A stretch of 33,635 nt of DNA from Candidatus Symbiopectobacterium endolongispinus. Its GTDB lineage: Bacteria; Pseudomonadota; Gammaproteobacteria; Enterobacterales; Enterobacteriaceae. The notes beneath the pieces are model-generated. The model searched no databases, was not told the origin of the DNA, and saw only the letters and a list, made by a program, of their open reading frames with translations. The DNA is taken from NCBI RefSeq assembly GCF_018777385.1, contig NZ_JAFJYB010000010.1, forward strand, positions 1-33,635, written 5' to 3'. A program made the translations under genes and the position numbers. The first letter of the stretch is position 1. Each line of letters starts with the position of its first letter. Below are positions 19,158-26,760 of the stretch, in pieces.

Positions 19158-20644
19158 TCAGTCGCCCCCTGACATCCGCCACAAACAGCGCCTGTTTCAG
19201 CAACTGCTGGAGCTGTGCGTCATCGAGCAAGGGATAGCTGGCCGCGCTGATATCCAGCGCATCGTCCGGCGTTGAGCTGGCGCTGTCCAATGCCTCCTGG
19301 GCCGGGTCTCTGATTTCACCTGGCACCGTGCTGAGTGCCGCAAAGGCGCGGTACGTGGAGACGGATAACCCGGCCAGCGGTGCCGGTGTCGGCGCACCTT
19401 CGAGCACCGGCTCGTTATTCTGCGGCACAGGGATACCGACTTTTTTATGTACCCATGACAGAGGGATGGATTTCATTCCGGCCTGGACGAGCGTAGACAC
19501 GCCGGTCGAGAACTTACCGATATCCTCCAGCTCGCTGGTATCAAAAACGAACTTAGGCAACCGGCGACGGCTGACCTGGTAGCCGTTAATGGATAAGAGC
19601 ATGTGTATCATGCCCTGGAAGAACCCGTGCAACTGTTTTGCGTCGGCGACCAGAATGTCGTGGCGCACTTCGTTATGGACGTTCCCTTGGGCGTTGGTTG
19701 AGGTTTTGCCGCCTGCCTGGCTGGTGAGCGTTCCCCCGAGTACCGCTTTTGATACCGTGCGTTCGCACCAGTCGATCATCGCCATAAACGGATCGAATTG
19801 CCCGGCGGCAGCGGCTTCAAACGAGATTTCACTACCCTGCGGGATAATACCGGCGGCGTTGTGGCCGAGTGTCACCAGGGCGTGCAATAGCGCGTTTTTT
19901 TTTGTTCTTCCGATGCCCCTTCCATGTACTTGCCGACGCGGGCGGGCAAGCCGTAAATTTCCAGAAACTCGGCAAAATCACGCACGCTGTAATTCTTGAA
20001 CAGATACGGCCAGACCAGCACGCGGTATAACCCGGACTGCGCCACGTAGCCCGATTTGGCATTGTGGGTATGCACCAGCCAGCCGAACGGCCACAGTTCG
20101 GCACCGTTCATGCTGCCATCTGACAGGCGCACCGTGTCATCAATCTCGGGGTTAGTACAGAACCAGCGATGCAGGCGCAGCGTGATTCTGTCGGGCAACC
20201 AGATATTCTCCTCAAATTCCCAGTGCTCGATTTCCTGAGCGGAGAAACCGTGGCCGATAGCTCCCGCTGCGTTGATATAATGTCTTCAAAATTGGCAATA
20301 TCATCCACCCACTCGGTGAGCATCGCCGTGAGATTCTTCTCTTCGGCGGTTGCGTTGCGCGGTGGTTCGATACTCCAGTCCAGCCCCAGCGGGGCATTCT
20401 TGCGCTTCGACATCTCGGAAAAGATATGCCCGTCCTTCTCGATCATGTCCTCAAACAAATCCGCCTGGGCGGATAAGTCGCCACACTCTGCGGCCTCAAG
20501 GATTCGTGGCAGGCGACGGATCGACAGGCCGCGTGAGGGATGTTCGGGAAAATGCCGCGTTATCTGTGCGACCCGCGCGGTCTGCGGGGATTTGAGTACC
20601 TCGCGGTTAAGCGGGCGACCAAACCGATCCAGAATTTGAGCCAT
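19144..20644 (-). pseudogene. Portal protein (Mu gp29, DUF935), two frameshifts
   Basis: The portal forms the DNA entry ring. The opening MAQILDRFGRPLNREVLKSP and the segment DMIEKDGHIFSEMSKRKNAP with GLDWSIEP are standard for the DUF935 family. The frame breaks near 20274-20281 (ATAT before NAAGAIGHGFSAQEIEHWEF). It breaks again at a run of nine A (plus T 19895-19903), after which the third part reads ALLHALVTLGHNAAGIIPQG and continues with GGTLTSQAGGKTSTNAQGNV to the end. Repair of both as one-base losses gives about 500 residues. The start follows the terminase stop by 3 bp and the end overlaps the F gene by 14 bp. Confidence 0.9.
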
Positions 20645-20647
20645 AAA

Positions 20648-22308
20648 CTACCAGCCTCCAGAGCCAAAACGACTACCCCGGTCATCAGAATCAGAATGAC
20701 GGGGAGCGGTGGTAAATGAAAATACGCCAAATCCAGACACGGCCTGCGCCCACAGTATATGTAAGGTATCCTGGCCGTCGTCATGGTCGGCCATCGGTAA
20801 GTGTCGCAACTGGTCAATCAGCGTTATCTGGCTGGGATGCAACCGTATCAGACCGTTTGCCATATGTGGCTGCAAGGACTCGATGCGCAACAGTTTATCG
20901 CTGTGCGGAGTGACGGCGCGTGCAGGCACAAGGATGCCTGCCGCCGCGCTGCGTTTTACGAGTTCGGTGCGCAGGAACTCCCGAAACTGAACAGCCTCAA
21001 CGGACCACACCAGACAGCCGTAAATACGCTGTAATTCGATAACATCAGAAATAATCTTGTCGGGCAGGCGCTTACGGATAGCCGCCTCGACCACATCCAG
21101 AATGCCGGTGTGGCGGTTAAAACCACCGACCATCAGTGCGGACGGGTCACGACTGGCACCAGCTTTGCCGAGGCTGGGGTCACACGCGCCATAGAAGATC
21201 CACTCATTAAGCCGGTTTACCCAGAACGTAATACAGTGGGCAAAAGGCGCATCTTCGCCACTGACCGGGTCATTCTGGTACTCAGAATCAAAGGTACTGT
21301 GACCGTCACGGGCGCGGATCAACATAAGCGTCAATATTGGGCGGGCTGACCATGACACCACCGCGCCCTCGTCCATTTCAAGCTTATAGCTCTGGTAGAA
21401 CGCGTTCGCCATCCATTCGCCGTTACTGTCGTTATTGCGCAGGATCTCCTCCCATTACTCCCACAACGACATGTTGACCGGCCACTGGTAACCGCTTTAA
21501 AGCGTGCTGCTTTCCACAGCGGATTTTTCAGGGTGCGCGACAGGACGGAATCGTAATGCAGGATGGTGCCGATATAGATAACGTCGAACTTGGCACCCGC
21601 GCCACCGAGCGGCAGGATGGTTTTTTCCAGCCAGTTATCCAGCTTGTCGCGCTGTTCCGGGCTGCGCACCTGCTCGTCGTTTTTGATATCATCCAGCACC
21701 ACCAAATCAGGGCGGTACGGGCCGTGGCGCAGACCGCGCAGCTTTTTACCGCTGCCCGCCACCTGCACCTTGATATCGTTGTGTGTGACAATGGTTCCGG
21801 CCTGCCAGACACGGCCACCACCTGCAACTTCGGGGAAATCCATGTCAATGCGGGGGTTAAACGCCAACTCGGCCTTGATGGCTTCCAACATCGGGTAAGC
21901 CTGATCAATGTAGTCCATCACGATGACCAGGTAATGCTTGAAGCCACAGATGATGCACCACAGCTAGAACAACTGACTGACCAGCGTTGATTTTGCCTCG
22001 CCACGCGGTGCGGCTATTGCATCATTTTCGCCTTTGGTGCTGGCGATAATTTCCGGCAAGCGCGTAAACAGGTACTTATGCAGCTCGCTCTTGTCTTTGT
22101 GGCGCACATAGTGCGGGAAGTAATGTTCGACAAAATAGTCATACCCGCTGACCGGGTCGAATACGCGTGCGCGTCGTTCAGCTATGGCCGCCGCAGACGG
22201 GTCAAAACCAACACATTCGGCTTCAATCGTCCGGCGTAGCGTTGCCGCCAGCTCCTCCAGTTCTTTGGCAAAGTCTTTGGCGGTGAGTTTGTTGGATTAA
22301 CGCGCCAT
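20648..22308 (-). pseudogene. Terminase large subunit (Mu gp28), four lesions
   Basis: Packaging motor and headful nuclease. The ATPase part has Walker A (AAPRGEAKSTLVSQ) and Walker B (RPDLVVLDDIKND). The nuclease part begins with the acidic motif FYGACDPSLGKAG. Lesions on the minus strand: TAA as codon 4 (22297-22299, MAR-stop-SNKLTAKDF), TAG at 21964-21966 (SQLF-stop-LWCII), a frameshift near 21487 (KAVT then QWPVNMSLWE after adding one C), and TAA at 21455-21457 (LWE-stop-WEEILRN). The three stops are each one transition away from a Gln codon. Repair gives about 553 residues. This gene cannot make a working terminase. Confidence 0.93.
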
Positions 22309-22512
22309 TTAATCCCCACTTAATGCCGCGTTAATCTCATTGATAATGCGCGTCTCGGCCTGATAGCAGGCTTCGCCGTAGCCCGGTAACAGATGGTGTT
22401 TTACGCCATCAGCCCAGACGAAAACATCGTCGTGGCAGCCCCGTTCTATACGGGTTATCTAACTTGCCATTACGGCGTTTTCATTGTTAATGCGAATTAA
22501 TTTGTCAGCCAT
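22309..22512 (-). pseudogene. Small unknown gene between DUF1804 and terminase, amber-interrupted
   Basis: The frame opens MADKLIRINNENAVMAS, meets TAG at 22459-22461, and continues ITRIERGCHDDVFVWADGVK to RIINEINAALSGD, stopping one base before the terminase start. The start overlaps the DUF1804 end by 8 bp. Restoring one codon (for instance Gln) would give a 67-residue protein. I do not recognise the family. The tight overlap on both sides and the good amino-acid composition on both sides of the stop argue that it was a real gene, perhaps a packaging accessory. Confidence 0.6.
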
Positions 22513-23005
22513 AACGTTTCCCTATCTCCTCGCCAAAGCCATCAAGGATGCTGACGAACGCTTCCAAGTGTTTAGGGTGCCGCTCACGGATGAACGTTGA
22601 CAGCAACTGGATAACCTCAATCGCAACAGACAGCTCACTGGTTTCCGGCAGGATCTTCTTGCTCGCCGACGTCGCCTTGTTAAAGGCATCCGCCAGGCTT
22701 GCCAGCAGTTCGACGCGCTCACGCGGTAAGATATCGGCTGCGCCGTTAAGCATTTCAAGCGTGGTCTAGTACTGCGTTACCAGCCCGGTTAATACCGCGC
22801 GACCAATATCCTCCAGGCCACCGCCCGCCATCACATGCGCCGCCCGCAACTTATCCTAGTCATCACCCGCGTCCTGCGCATCTTTCTTCCAGCGCCGTGC
22901 CGTTCCGAACGCAACGCCCGATTGCGCGGCGGCAATTTCAAGGGACATCTGCCCGAAAATGTAGGCCCGCCGCAGCTTGTCGCGGATTTCCTGCGGGTGC
23001 GCCAT
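22505..23005 (-). pseudogene. DUF1804 protein, probable small terminase, two amber codons
   Basis: It starts MAHPQEIRDKLRRAYIFGQM, a helix-turn-helix region (LEIAAAQSGVAFGTARRWKK), and continues in a single frame to GFGEEIGKRYG. Two in-frame TAG codons interrupt it, at 22856-22858 (AGDD-stop-DKLRAAHV, likely an old Trp) and 22766-22768 (VTQY-stop-TTLEML, likely an old Gln). No frameshift is needed. DUF1804 proteins lie just before the Mu-type large terminase and carry a DNA-binding N-terminus, so a small-terminase role is likely. The last third from 22753 is open but has no obvious start signal. Confidence 0.88.
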
Positions 23006-23285
23006 CACAGCCCCATCTGTGCTTTGATTAATAAAATCGTGGTGGTGATAAGCCCGCCCGCGACGCCACCGGCAATCGCGCCCTGGCGAACGGCGGCGGC
23101 TTCGATGCTGTCCATGCGATGCTCAATATGATCAAGCTGACCGGAGATCATCGACAGGTCAGCCGCCGGAAATGTCTGAGCCTGTAGCGCCGCCAGACGG
23201 TTTTTAATTCTATTCAGGGTTGGGTATCGATGCCTTCCACTACCGCACTGATGCGGCGCACACGGCGTTTTTGCCTTGCCTTCAT
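23005..23285 (-). pseudogene. Small membrane-anchored phage protein, frameshifted
   Basis: The ATG at 23285 overlaps the DUF2730 stop (ATGA). The first 23 codons (MKARQKRRVRRISAVVEGID) end at TGA after a CCC run (plus G 23217-23219). With one more C the frame continues PLNRIKNRLAALQAQTFPAA, then ISGQLDHIEHRMDSIEAAA, and a Gly/Ala-rich hydrophobic C-terminal segment (GGVAGGLITTTILLIKAQMG), about 93 residues in all. A basic N-terminus, a helical middle and one C-terminal membrane helix. I do not recognise the family. Its place in the packaging/lysis block is typical of small Mu-like genes of unknown role. Confidence 0.7.
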
Positions 23286-23524
23286 TTATCTGCTTTCCTG
23301 TCCAGTTTGTTATCAATGCGCTCAATCGAGCTTTTCAAATCACGTAACGTATCCATCAGTGATTCATGGTTGCGCAGGGCGTCATCACGCCGCTGGTAAT
23401 CATTCTTGATGCGCTCGACGTCAGCCCGCAGTGATTTCAGTGTCTCGCTAAGGCCGCGCACCACCAGGCCAAACAGCATCGAGATCAACGTCATTGCGCC
23501 ACCGAGCGTCCATTCGGGGCTCAC
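23282..23524 (-). CDS. Small coiled-coil membrane protein (DUF2730-like)
   Basis: An intact 80-residue protein, GTG start at 23524 overlapping the Rz stop (GTGA). It has one N-terminal hydrophobic segment (LGGAMTLISMLFGLVVRG) followed by a long charged helix with heptad leucines and arginines (LKSLRADVERIKNDYQRRDD, LRDLKSSIERIDNKLDRKA). This build and the place between lysis and packaging genes match the DUF2730 family of Mu-like phages. Function unknown. The family name is moderately secure. Confidence 0.72.
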   Translation of the reverse strand: MSPEWTLGGAMTLISMLFGLVVRGLSETLKSLRADVERIKNDYQRRDDALRNHESLMDTLRDLKSSIERIDNKLDRKADK

Positions 23525-24141
23525 TTGCTGCGCTCCTTATCGTCGTTATAAAACTTGTTGAGTTGCTCAAGCTTGCCGCGTAGCGTCAGGCACCATTCGC
23601 CGTAGTCGCCACTGTGGTTGAGGAGTCCGGTTGGGGAGAGTCCTCCTCGGGTGCGGGTGGCATAGGCGGAATATAAAGCAGCTCCGCCGGGGGCTTGTCC
23701 GGTGCCGGACAAGCCGTTATCGGTATAGCCGAGGTTGGCGCGTTAGAGGCGCAGGCTGTCAGGGCCAATGCCGGTAAAAGCATGACCATCATTTTTAATC
23801 GCATGGGGGATGTCCTTTTTACGCTCTTCATTGGCCTGTGAAAGTTCAGTTTGGGTTTGCAGCAGTTCGGCGGCGAGTTTGTCTGCGCGTGCTCGCTGTG
23901 CAGCCGTGTCCGCCAGGGCTTTTTGCAACGCGGCGGCGTATTGCTCGGCAGCCAGGCGCTTGTCCCGCTCATAATCCAGAATCTGCGCGGTTTTCTTATC
24001 GCTGCTATCCCGCAAGGTTTTGATAGTCGCTCGCAGATCGGTTTGCTTGGCGTGTTCTCCCGCGCTATGCCCGAACTTGTAGCCGAACGCGGCGACGGCG
24101 GCGAGTATCAGCAAGTGCGGCCAGTAGGTTTTAAATAGCGT
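23521..24141 (-). pseudogene. Rz: Rz-like i-spanin, probable lost start and one nonsense codon
   Basis: Inner-membrane spanin subunit. It has one N-terminal membrane segment (YWPHLLILAAVAAFGYKFG), then a long periplasmic coiled coil (QYAAALQKALADTAAQRARA, LAAELLQTQTELSQANEERK). The frame meets TAA at 23743-23745 (SLRL-stop-RANLGYTDNG; TAC to TAA is the simplest change) and then continues to GDYGEWCLTLRGKLEQLNKF and a stop at 23521 that overlaps the next gene's start. Just before the membrane segment there is ACG (24139-24141) preceded by GGAGG; an original ATG here is plausible. At present the frame is joined to the transglycosylase upstream. Rz1 is nested in another frame. Confidence 0.78.
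23586..23804 (-). CDS. Rz1: Rz1-like outer-membrane spanin lipoprotein (nested)
   Basis: A 72-residue frame wholly inside Rz. It has a lipoprotein signal: MRLKMMVMLLPALAL then the lipobox LTAC, so the mature protein would start at that Cys. It is Pro-rich afterwards (CPAPDKPPAELL, PPMPPAPEED), which is the signature of o-spanins. Nested Rz/Rz1 pairs are typical of phages of Gram-negative hosts; the pair fuses inner and outer membranes at the last step of lysis. This frame is intact even though its host gene Rz is broken. Confidence 0.85.
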   Translation of the reverse strand: MRLKMMVMLLPALALTACASNAPTSAIPITACPAPDKPPAELLYIPPMPPAPEEDSPQPDSSTTVATTANGA

Positions 24142-24145
24142 TAAG

Positions 24146-24740
24146 CTACGGCCTCCCCATGTCAGGTAACGCGGGGCCAGTTCATACAGAATGCGCTGCG
24201 GATAATGGCGATTCTCGCGCCAGTTGGTCGCAGCACGTCCGGCATTGACGGTGGCGACATGACCAAACCAGCGCTGACGGTCTAATCCACGCTGTGCCGC
24301 CAGTGTTTGATCGCGCTGCACCCAGCCCAACCCGCCGTTGTAGGCTGACAGCGTCATCGCCATACGCTCACAATCGCCGCGTGCGCTGACTCGCTCCCAT
24401 AGCCAGCGGTCATAGCGTGTTAAGGCGCGAATGGCTCATGCAGGATTGAAAGGTTGATTGGAGGATAATTCAGGTATGAGACGGCTGAACCATTCAGATG
24501 TTGAGGGCATAAACTGCGCCAGCCCCTGCGCCCCCACCGGGGAGACGGCGCGAAGGTTCCAGCCGCTCTCCTGGTGAAACTGAGCGGCAAAATCGGCAAT
24601 CGGGGCATCGATACCCCAATCCAGACGCGCACTGCGGATAACATCACTACGGAAAGCCTGTGCCGCAGCCGGTGGCTGGGCGGCGTTCGCATGACCAAAA
24701 AAGCCGCCAGCCCACAGCACACCAGTAGTGACCAATGCAT
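24146..24740 (-). pseudogene. Endolysin: secreted lytic transglycosylase (SLT), broken
   Basis: Peptidoglycan-cleaving enzyme of the lysis cassette. The transglycosylase core is clear: FAAQFHQESGWNLRAVSPVG (catalytic Glu in HQESGW), AQGLAQFMPSTSEWF, and AMTLSAYNGGLGWVQRD. Two or three lesions. A T-run at 24697-24702 (six; seven expected) separates the start MHWSLLVCCGLAAF from its continuation FGHANA-AQPPAA, so the reconstructed N-terminus is a signal peptide with an AxA site. TGA at 24436-24438 replaces the Trp expected in NPA-W-AIRALTRYDRW. Near the end, one more G after YLTWG would give a stop at 24146. Today the catalytic part reads in frame from the holin-like gene and is cut at the TGA. 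Confidence 0.83.
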
Positions 24741-24855
24741 CGAACAACTTCCACCAGAAGTTATGCCTGTCGGTGCTTGGTTGACCGTGTAACATCAACG
24801 TCATGCCCAAAATAAGCGACGCCAGCACTATCCAGGTGATCTGCGGCCAGCCCAT
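24647..24855 (-). pseudogene. Second small holin-like membrane protein, now fused to the endolysin frame
   Basis: Starts MGWPQITWIVLASLILGMTL: one hydrophobic segment, a short charged loop (HGQPSTDRHNFWW), then a second hydrophobic segment (LFDALVTTGVLWAGGFF). Two short membrane segments in under 60 residues suit a holin or antiholin next to a larger holin. At the T-run 24697-24702 the present frame passes into the endolysin (GHANAAQPP). With the run one T longer, this gene would end separately at 24647 and the endolysin would keep its own start. The start is 2 bp after the upstream stop. The exact native C-terminus is uncertain. Confidence 0.6.
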
Positions 24856-24857
24856 GA

Positions 24858-25211
24858 TCACAACCCCATCGCCACAGCCAGGCAGACGGCGGCAACGATA
24901 ATCGCACGGCGAATAAGCGCCGCCGCAAATACCCGATCACAGCCCGGTTTAACCGGATAGAGGCCGGATTGCATCAGGTCAGGCGAGTGCTCCAGGTATT
25001 GCCCCGGCGTGGCCTTGGGGAACAACGAGCGATCGAGCCAATACCCCAGCACGGCAGCCAGGGTGATAAGTGAAATCTTATAGATAACAACGGTAAGTTG
25101 CTGCGGCGAGACAAGGGCGATAAGCACCAATAACAACACAGCCATGAACTGCCAGCCCAGCAGCCGTTTAAGGCGGGTGATACGAAAGATTTTGTTGTTG
25201 AAAATGTTCAT
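24858..25211 (-). CDS. Putative holin, first gene of the lysis cassette
   Basis: An intact 117-residue protein. Basic N-terminus (MNIFNNKIFRITRLKRLLGW), two close membrane helices (FMAVLLLVLIALVSP; LTVVIYKISLITLAAVLGYW), a hydrophilic loop, and a C-terminal hydrophobic stretch (RRAIIVAAVCLAVAMGL). This matches the putative holins at the head of lysis operons in enterobacterial Mu-like prophages. Its GAGGTG ribosome binding site, 5 nt before the ATG, lies inside a perfect hairpin (25215-25238), and a full late element lies 49 bp upstream, so both late activation and translational control are plausible. Confidence 0.78.
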   Translation of the reverse strand: MNIFNNKIFRITRLKRLLGWQFMAVLLLVLIALVSPQQLTVVIYKISLITLAAVLGYWLDRSLFPKATPGQYLEHSPDLMQSGLYPVKPGCDRVFAAALIRRAIIVAAVCLAVAMGL

Positions 25212-25214
25212 GAA

Positions 25215-25238
25215 ACCACCTCGTATATGTGAGGTGGT
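25215..25238 (-). promoter_or_regulatory. Hairpin sequestering the holin ribosome binding site
   Basis: On the minus strand ACCACCTC, 8-nt loop ACATATAC, GAGGTGGT: a perfect 8-bp stem. The 3' arm contains the Shine-Dalgarno GAGGTG and is followed by TTC and the ATG of the holin gene. When folded, the site would be hidden. It is not followed by a T-run, so it is not a normal terminator for this strand. Timing of lysis is the obvious process to be tuned, but that is inference. Confidence 0.6.
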
Positions 25239-25259
25239 CAGTATTGAATTACGCGGGGC

Positions 25260-25287
25260 GGTGATCAGTGGAAGGGGTTCAGTGGGT
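25260..25287 (-). promoter_or_regulatory. Late-operon element, copy 1 (full), before the lysis cassette
   Basis: 28 bp identical to 16938-16965 and containing the direct repeat CCACTG-N8-CCACTG on the minus strand. It begins 4 bp after the stop codon of the zinc-ribbon gene. A TACTGA hexamer lies about 26 nt beyond its CTTCC, the same spacing as in copy 2, and could be the -10 of a lysis/late promoter comparable to Mu Plys. No good -35 is visible, as expected for an activator-dependent promoter. Confidence 0.6.
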
Positions 25288-25291
25288 TAGT

Positions 25292-25596
25292 TTAGTGTTT
25301 TACGTGCCATTCACTACTACAGTCTGGACATATAACCAGCTTCTTACATAGCGATATACGCGCTATCGCAAAAATTACTCCAAAGATCACGGGTACAGAA
25401 GGAAACAAAATGGAAAATGGCGCTGATACCAAGAGCGCTATCGCAATAAACCACCACGATACGTACCACGCACTATATTTCCTTTAACACCCATATGACC
25501 GCTGTAGCCGCATTTCAAGCATGTTACTGGTTTGAATTGTTTGTATGGTCGCAAATTCTCTAATATTTTTTCTGGGATTTTGTTTTGTTCGGTCAT
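25292..25596 (-). pseudogene. Small zinc-ribbon membrane protein, one frameshift
   Basis: The ATG at 25596 has AAGG about 12 nt upstream. The frame reads MTEQNKIPEKILENLRPYKQ and FKPVTCLKCGYSGHMGV, then ends early. Adding one A to the AAA opposite 25483-25485 gives KRKYSAWYVSWWFIAIALLV, a second hydrophobic segment (VPVIFGVIFAIARISL) and the ending VICPDCSSEWHVKH, about 101 residues. It thus has two CxxC pairs on either side of two membrane helices, likely one zinc site on the cytoplasmic face. It lies between mor and the lysis cassette. I do not recognise the family. Neither half alone is long enough to stand out. Confidence 0.65.
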
Positions 25597-25608
25597 ATCC
25601 GTGTTACC

Positions 25609-26046
25609 TTATAAAAACAATGATTGCTGTGAATGCGTTACTGTGTTCTTGCTCTCCCACACCAGTTCCCATGCGAACTGGTCAGAAAAGCCGTACTTGG
25701 GACAAAGTACCGTCATCGCCATCAGACCAGAGCTGCCGCCATCGCGTAACGCAGCAAACTCAGACAGAAAGCGCTCATTACGCAACGCTCTCAGGGCGCG
25801 ATCACAGCGTGGCAGATAGAGGATTTCACCACCAAAGTTTTTGACCAGCAACGCTGCTTTGTCTTTGCCAATCGTTTCTCGTAACAGTTCTGCACGCTGT
25901 GCGCCTAGCGCTTTCATACCTTTGCCAATCGGGAACGTCGTACCGCCAAACTTATTTAAAAGCTGGGCGGTTGCCGAAAAGCCGATGAGGTCGGCTATTT
26001 GCAGGACTACATCGGGCAGCAGCCCGGCAACGCGTTCCAGTTCCAT
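25609..26046 (-). CDS. mor: Mor-family transcription activator of middle/late genes
   Basis: An intact 145-residue protein. The N-terminal dimerisation part (MELERVAGLLPDVVLQIADL, FSATAQLLNKFGGTTFPIGK) leads to the Mor/C hallmark GGEILYLPRCDRALRALRNE, and a C-terminal helix-turn-helix (CPKYGFSDQFAWELVW). Mu Mor and C dimers activate the middle and late promoters with the host RNA polymerase. Only one member of the family is visible here, so it may serve both roles. It starts 2 bp after the restored gemA stop and is the last gene before the late elements begin, which fits control of the repeated element. Confidence 0.88.
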   Translation of the reverse strand: MELERVAGLLPDVVLQIADLIGFSATAQLLNKFGGTTFPIGKGMKALGAQRAELLRETIGKDKAALLVKNFGGEILYLPRCDRALRALRNERFLSEFAALRDGGSSGLMAMTVLCPKYGFSDQFAWELVWESKNTVTHSQQSLFL

Positions 26047-26048
26047 GA

Positions 26049-26461
26049 TTAACCCTCGATTTTTTGGCGACGTTTGGCGTCGATAATCAACGCCAGCATA
26101 AGCTTGGTCAATTGCTGTATATCCAGCCAGTCAACATATCGTACACCAAACATATGCTGTGCCATAGTCTCAGCATATTGCCACGGGCGCTTAGCATCAG
26201 CCAGCAGCGCCTCAATCTTGCCGAGTACGGTTTTTTGCTGGCCGGAACGCTCGGCTTGCGACCGTGCTTTTTCGCCTTGCGTGGGTAGCCCTGCTGGTGC
26301 ATATACTCCTTAACCTGCTCCAGTTCGGTGAGGGTACAAAGAGTGGATGAAGACTTGCCCGTCAGTCTGGCCAGCACACTGCGGTAGGTCACATCGTCCC
26401 ACCCGAGCGCAGTTTGACCGGCCTTGACCGCGCCAATCATGCGGCGTTGCTTAATATTCAT
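26049..26461 (-). pseudogene. gemA: GemA (Mu gp16, DUF1018), frameshifted
   Basis: Mu GemA modulates host gene expression and DNA supercoiling. The start MNIKQRRMIGAVKAGQTALG and TYRSVLARLTGKSS match the family. After KPSVPASKK the frame is lost at a run of six A (plus T 26231-26236). With one more A it continues TVLGKIEALLADAKRPWQYA, ETMAQHMFGVRYVDWLDIQQ, LTKLMLALIIDAKRRQ and stops at 26049, about 137 residues. The present frame instead gives a Leu/Trp-rich unrelated tail. The start overlaps the preceding stop (ATGA) and the restored stop lies 2 bp before mor. Confidence 0.9.
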
Positions 26462-26760
26462 GGCTGTTGCTCCTCACACTCATCACTTAATTGTGCGTGA
26501 CCGGTCACAGCCGTTAAATTCAAACGCCGAAAATCACGCGTAAACCAACATGCCGCCCCACCCTTAAACAAGCTATTACAGCCTGCAGGCAATGCCTCAT
26601 GACAACGAGGGCAAATGCCCAGTGCCGCTTCCTGCCGCGCCAGACGCTCGCTATCACAAAGTATCAGCAGAGAAACATAATCCGTCTTACTGTAAGGCTC
26701 CCGGCCCGGATTACAGCGCTTACGCGCCGCTGCCTGCTGTTTCTTGTTAAGGTTGGTCAT
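26458..26760 (-). CDS. Early protein with a CxxC motif, unknown
   Basis: An intact 100-residue protein, MTNLNKKQQAAARKRCNPGR onward. The middle has LGICPRCHEALPAGCNSLFK, a possible zinc-binding knuckle (CPRC, with Cys residues further on). Basic start and acidic, Glu/Gln-rich end. It overlaps the 211-residue gene upstream by 14 bp and gemA by 4 bp, so it is part of one early operon. I do not recognise a named family; similar CxxC proteins occur just before gemA in Mu-like prophages. Confidence 0.75.
   Translation of the reverse strand: MTNLNKKQQAAARKRCNPGREPYSKTDYVSLLILCDSERLARQEAALGICPRCHEALPAGCNSLFKGGAACWFTRDFRRLNLTAVTGHAQLSDECEEQQP

Noticed and set aside
25212-25291. Hairpin before the lysis gene as an intrinsic terminator of the early transcript
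   Set aside because: The stem is followed by TTCATG, not a T-run, and it coincides with the ribosome binding site of the gene downstream, so a translational role is more likely.
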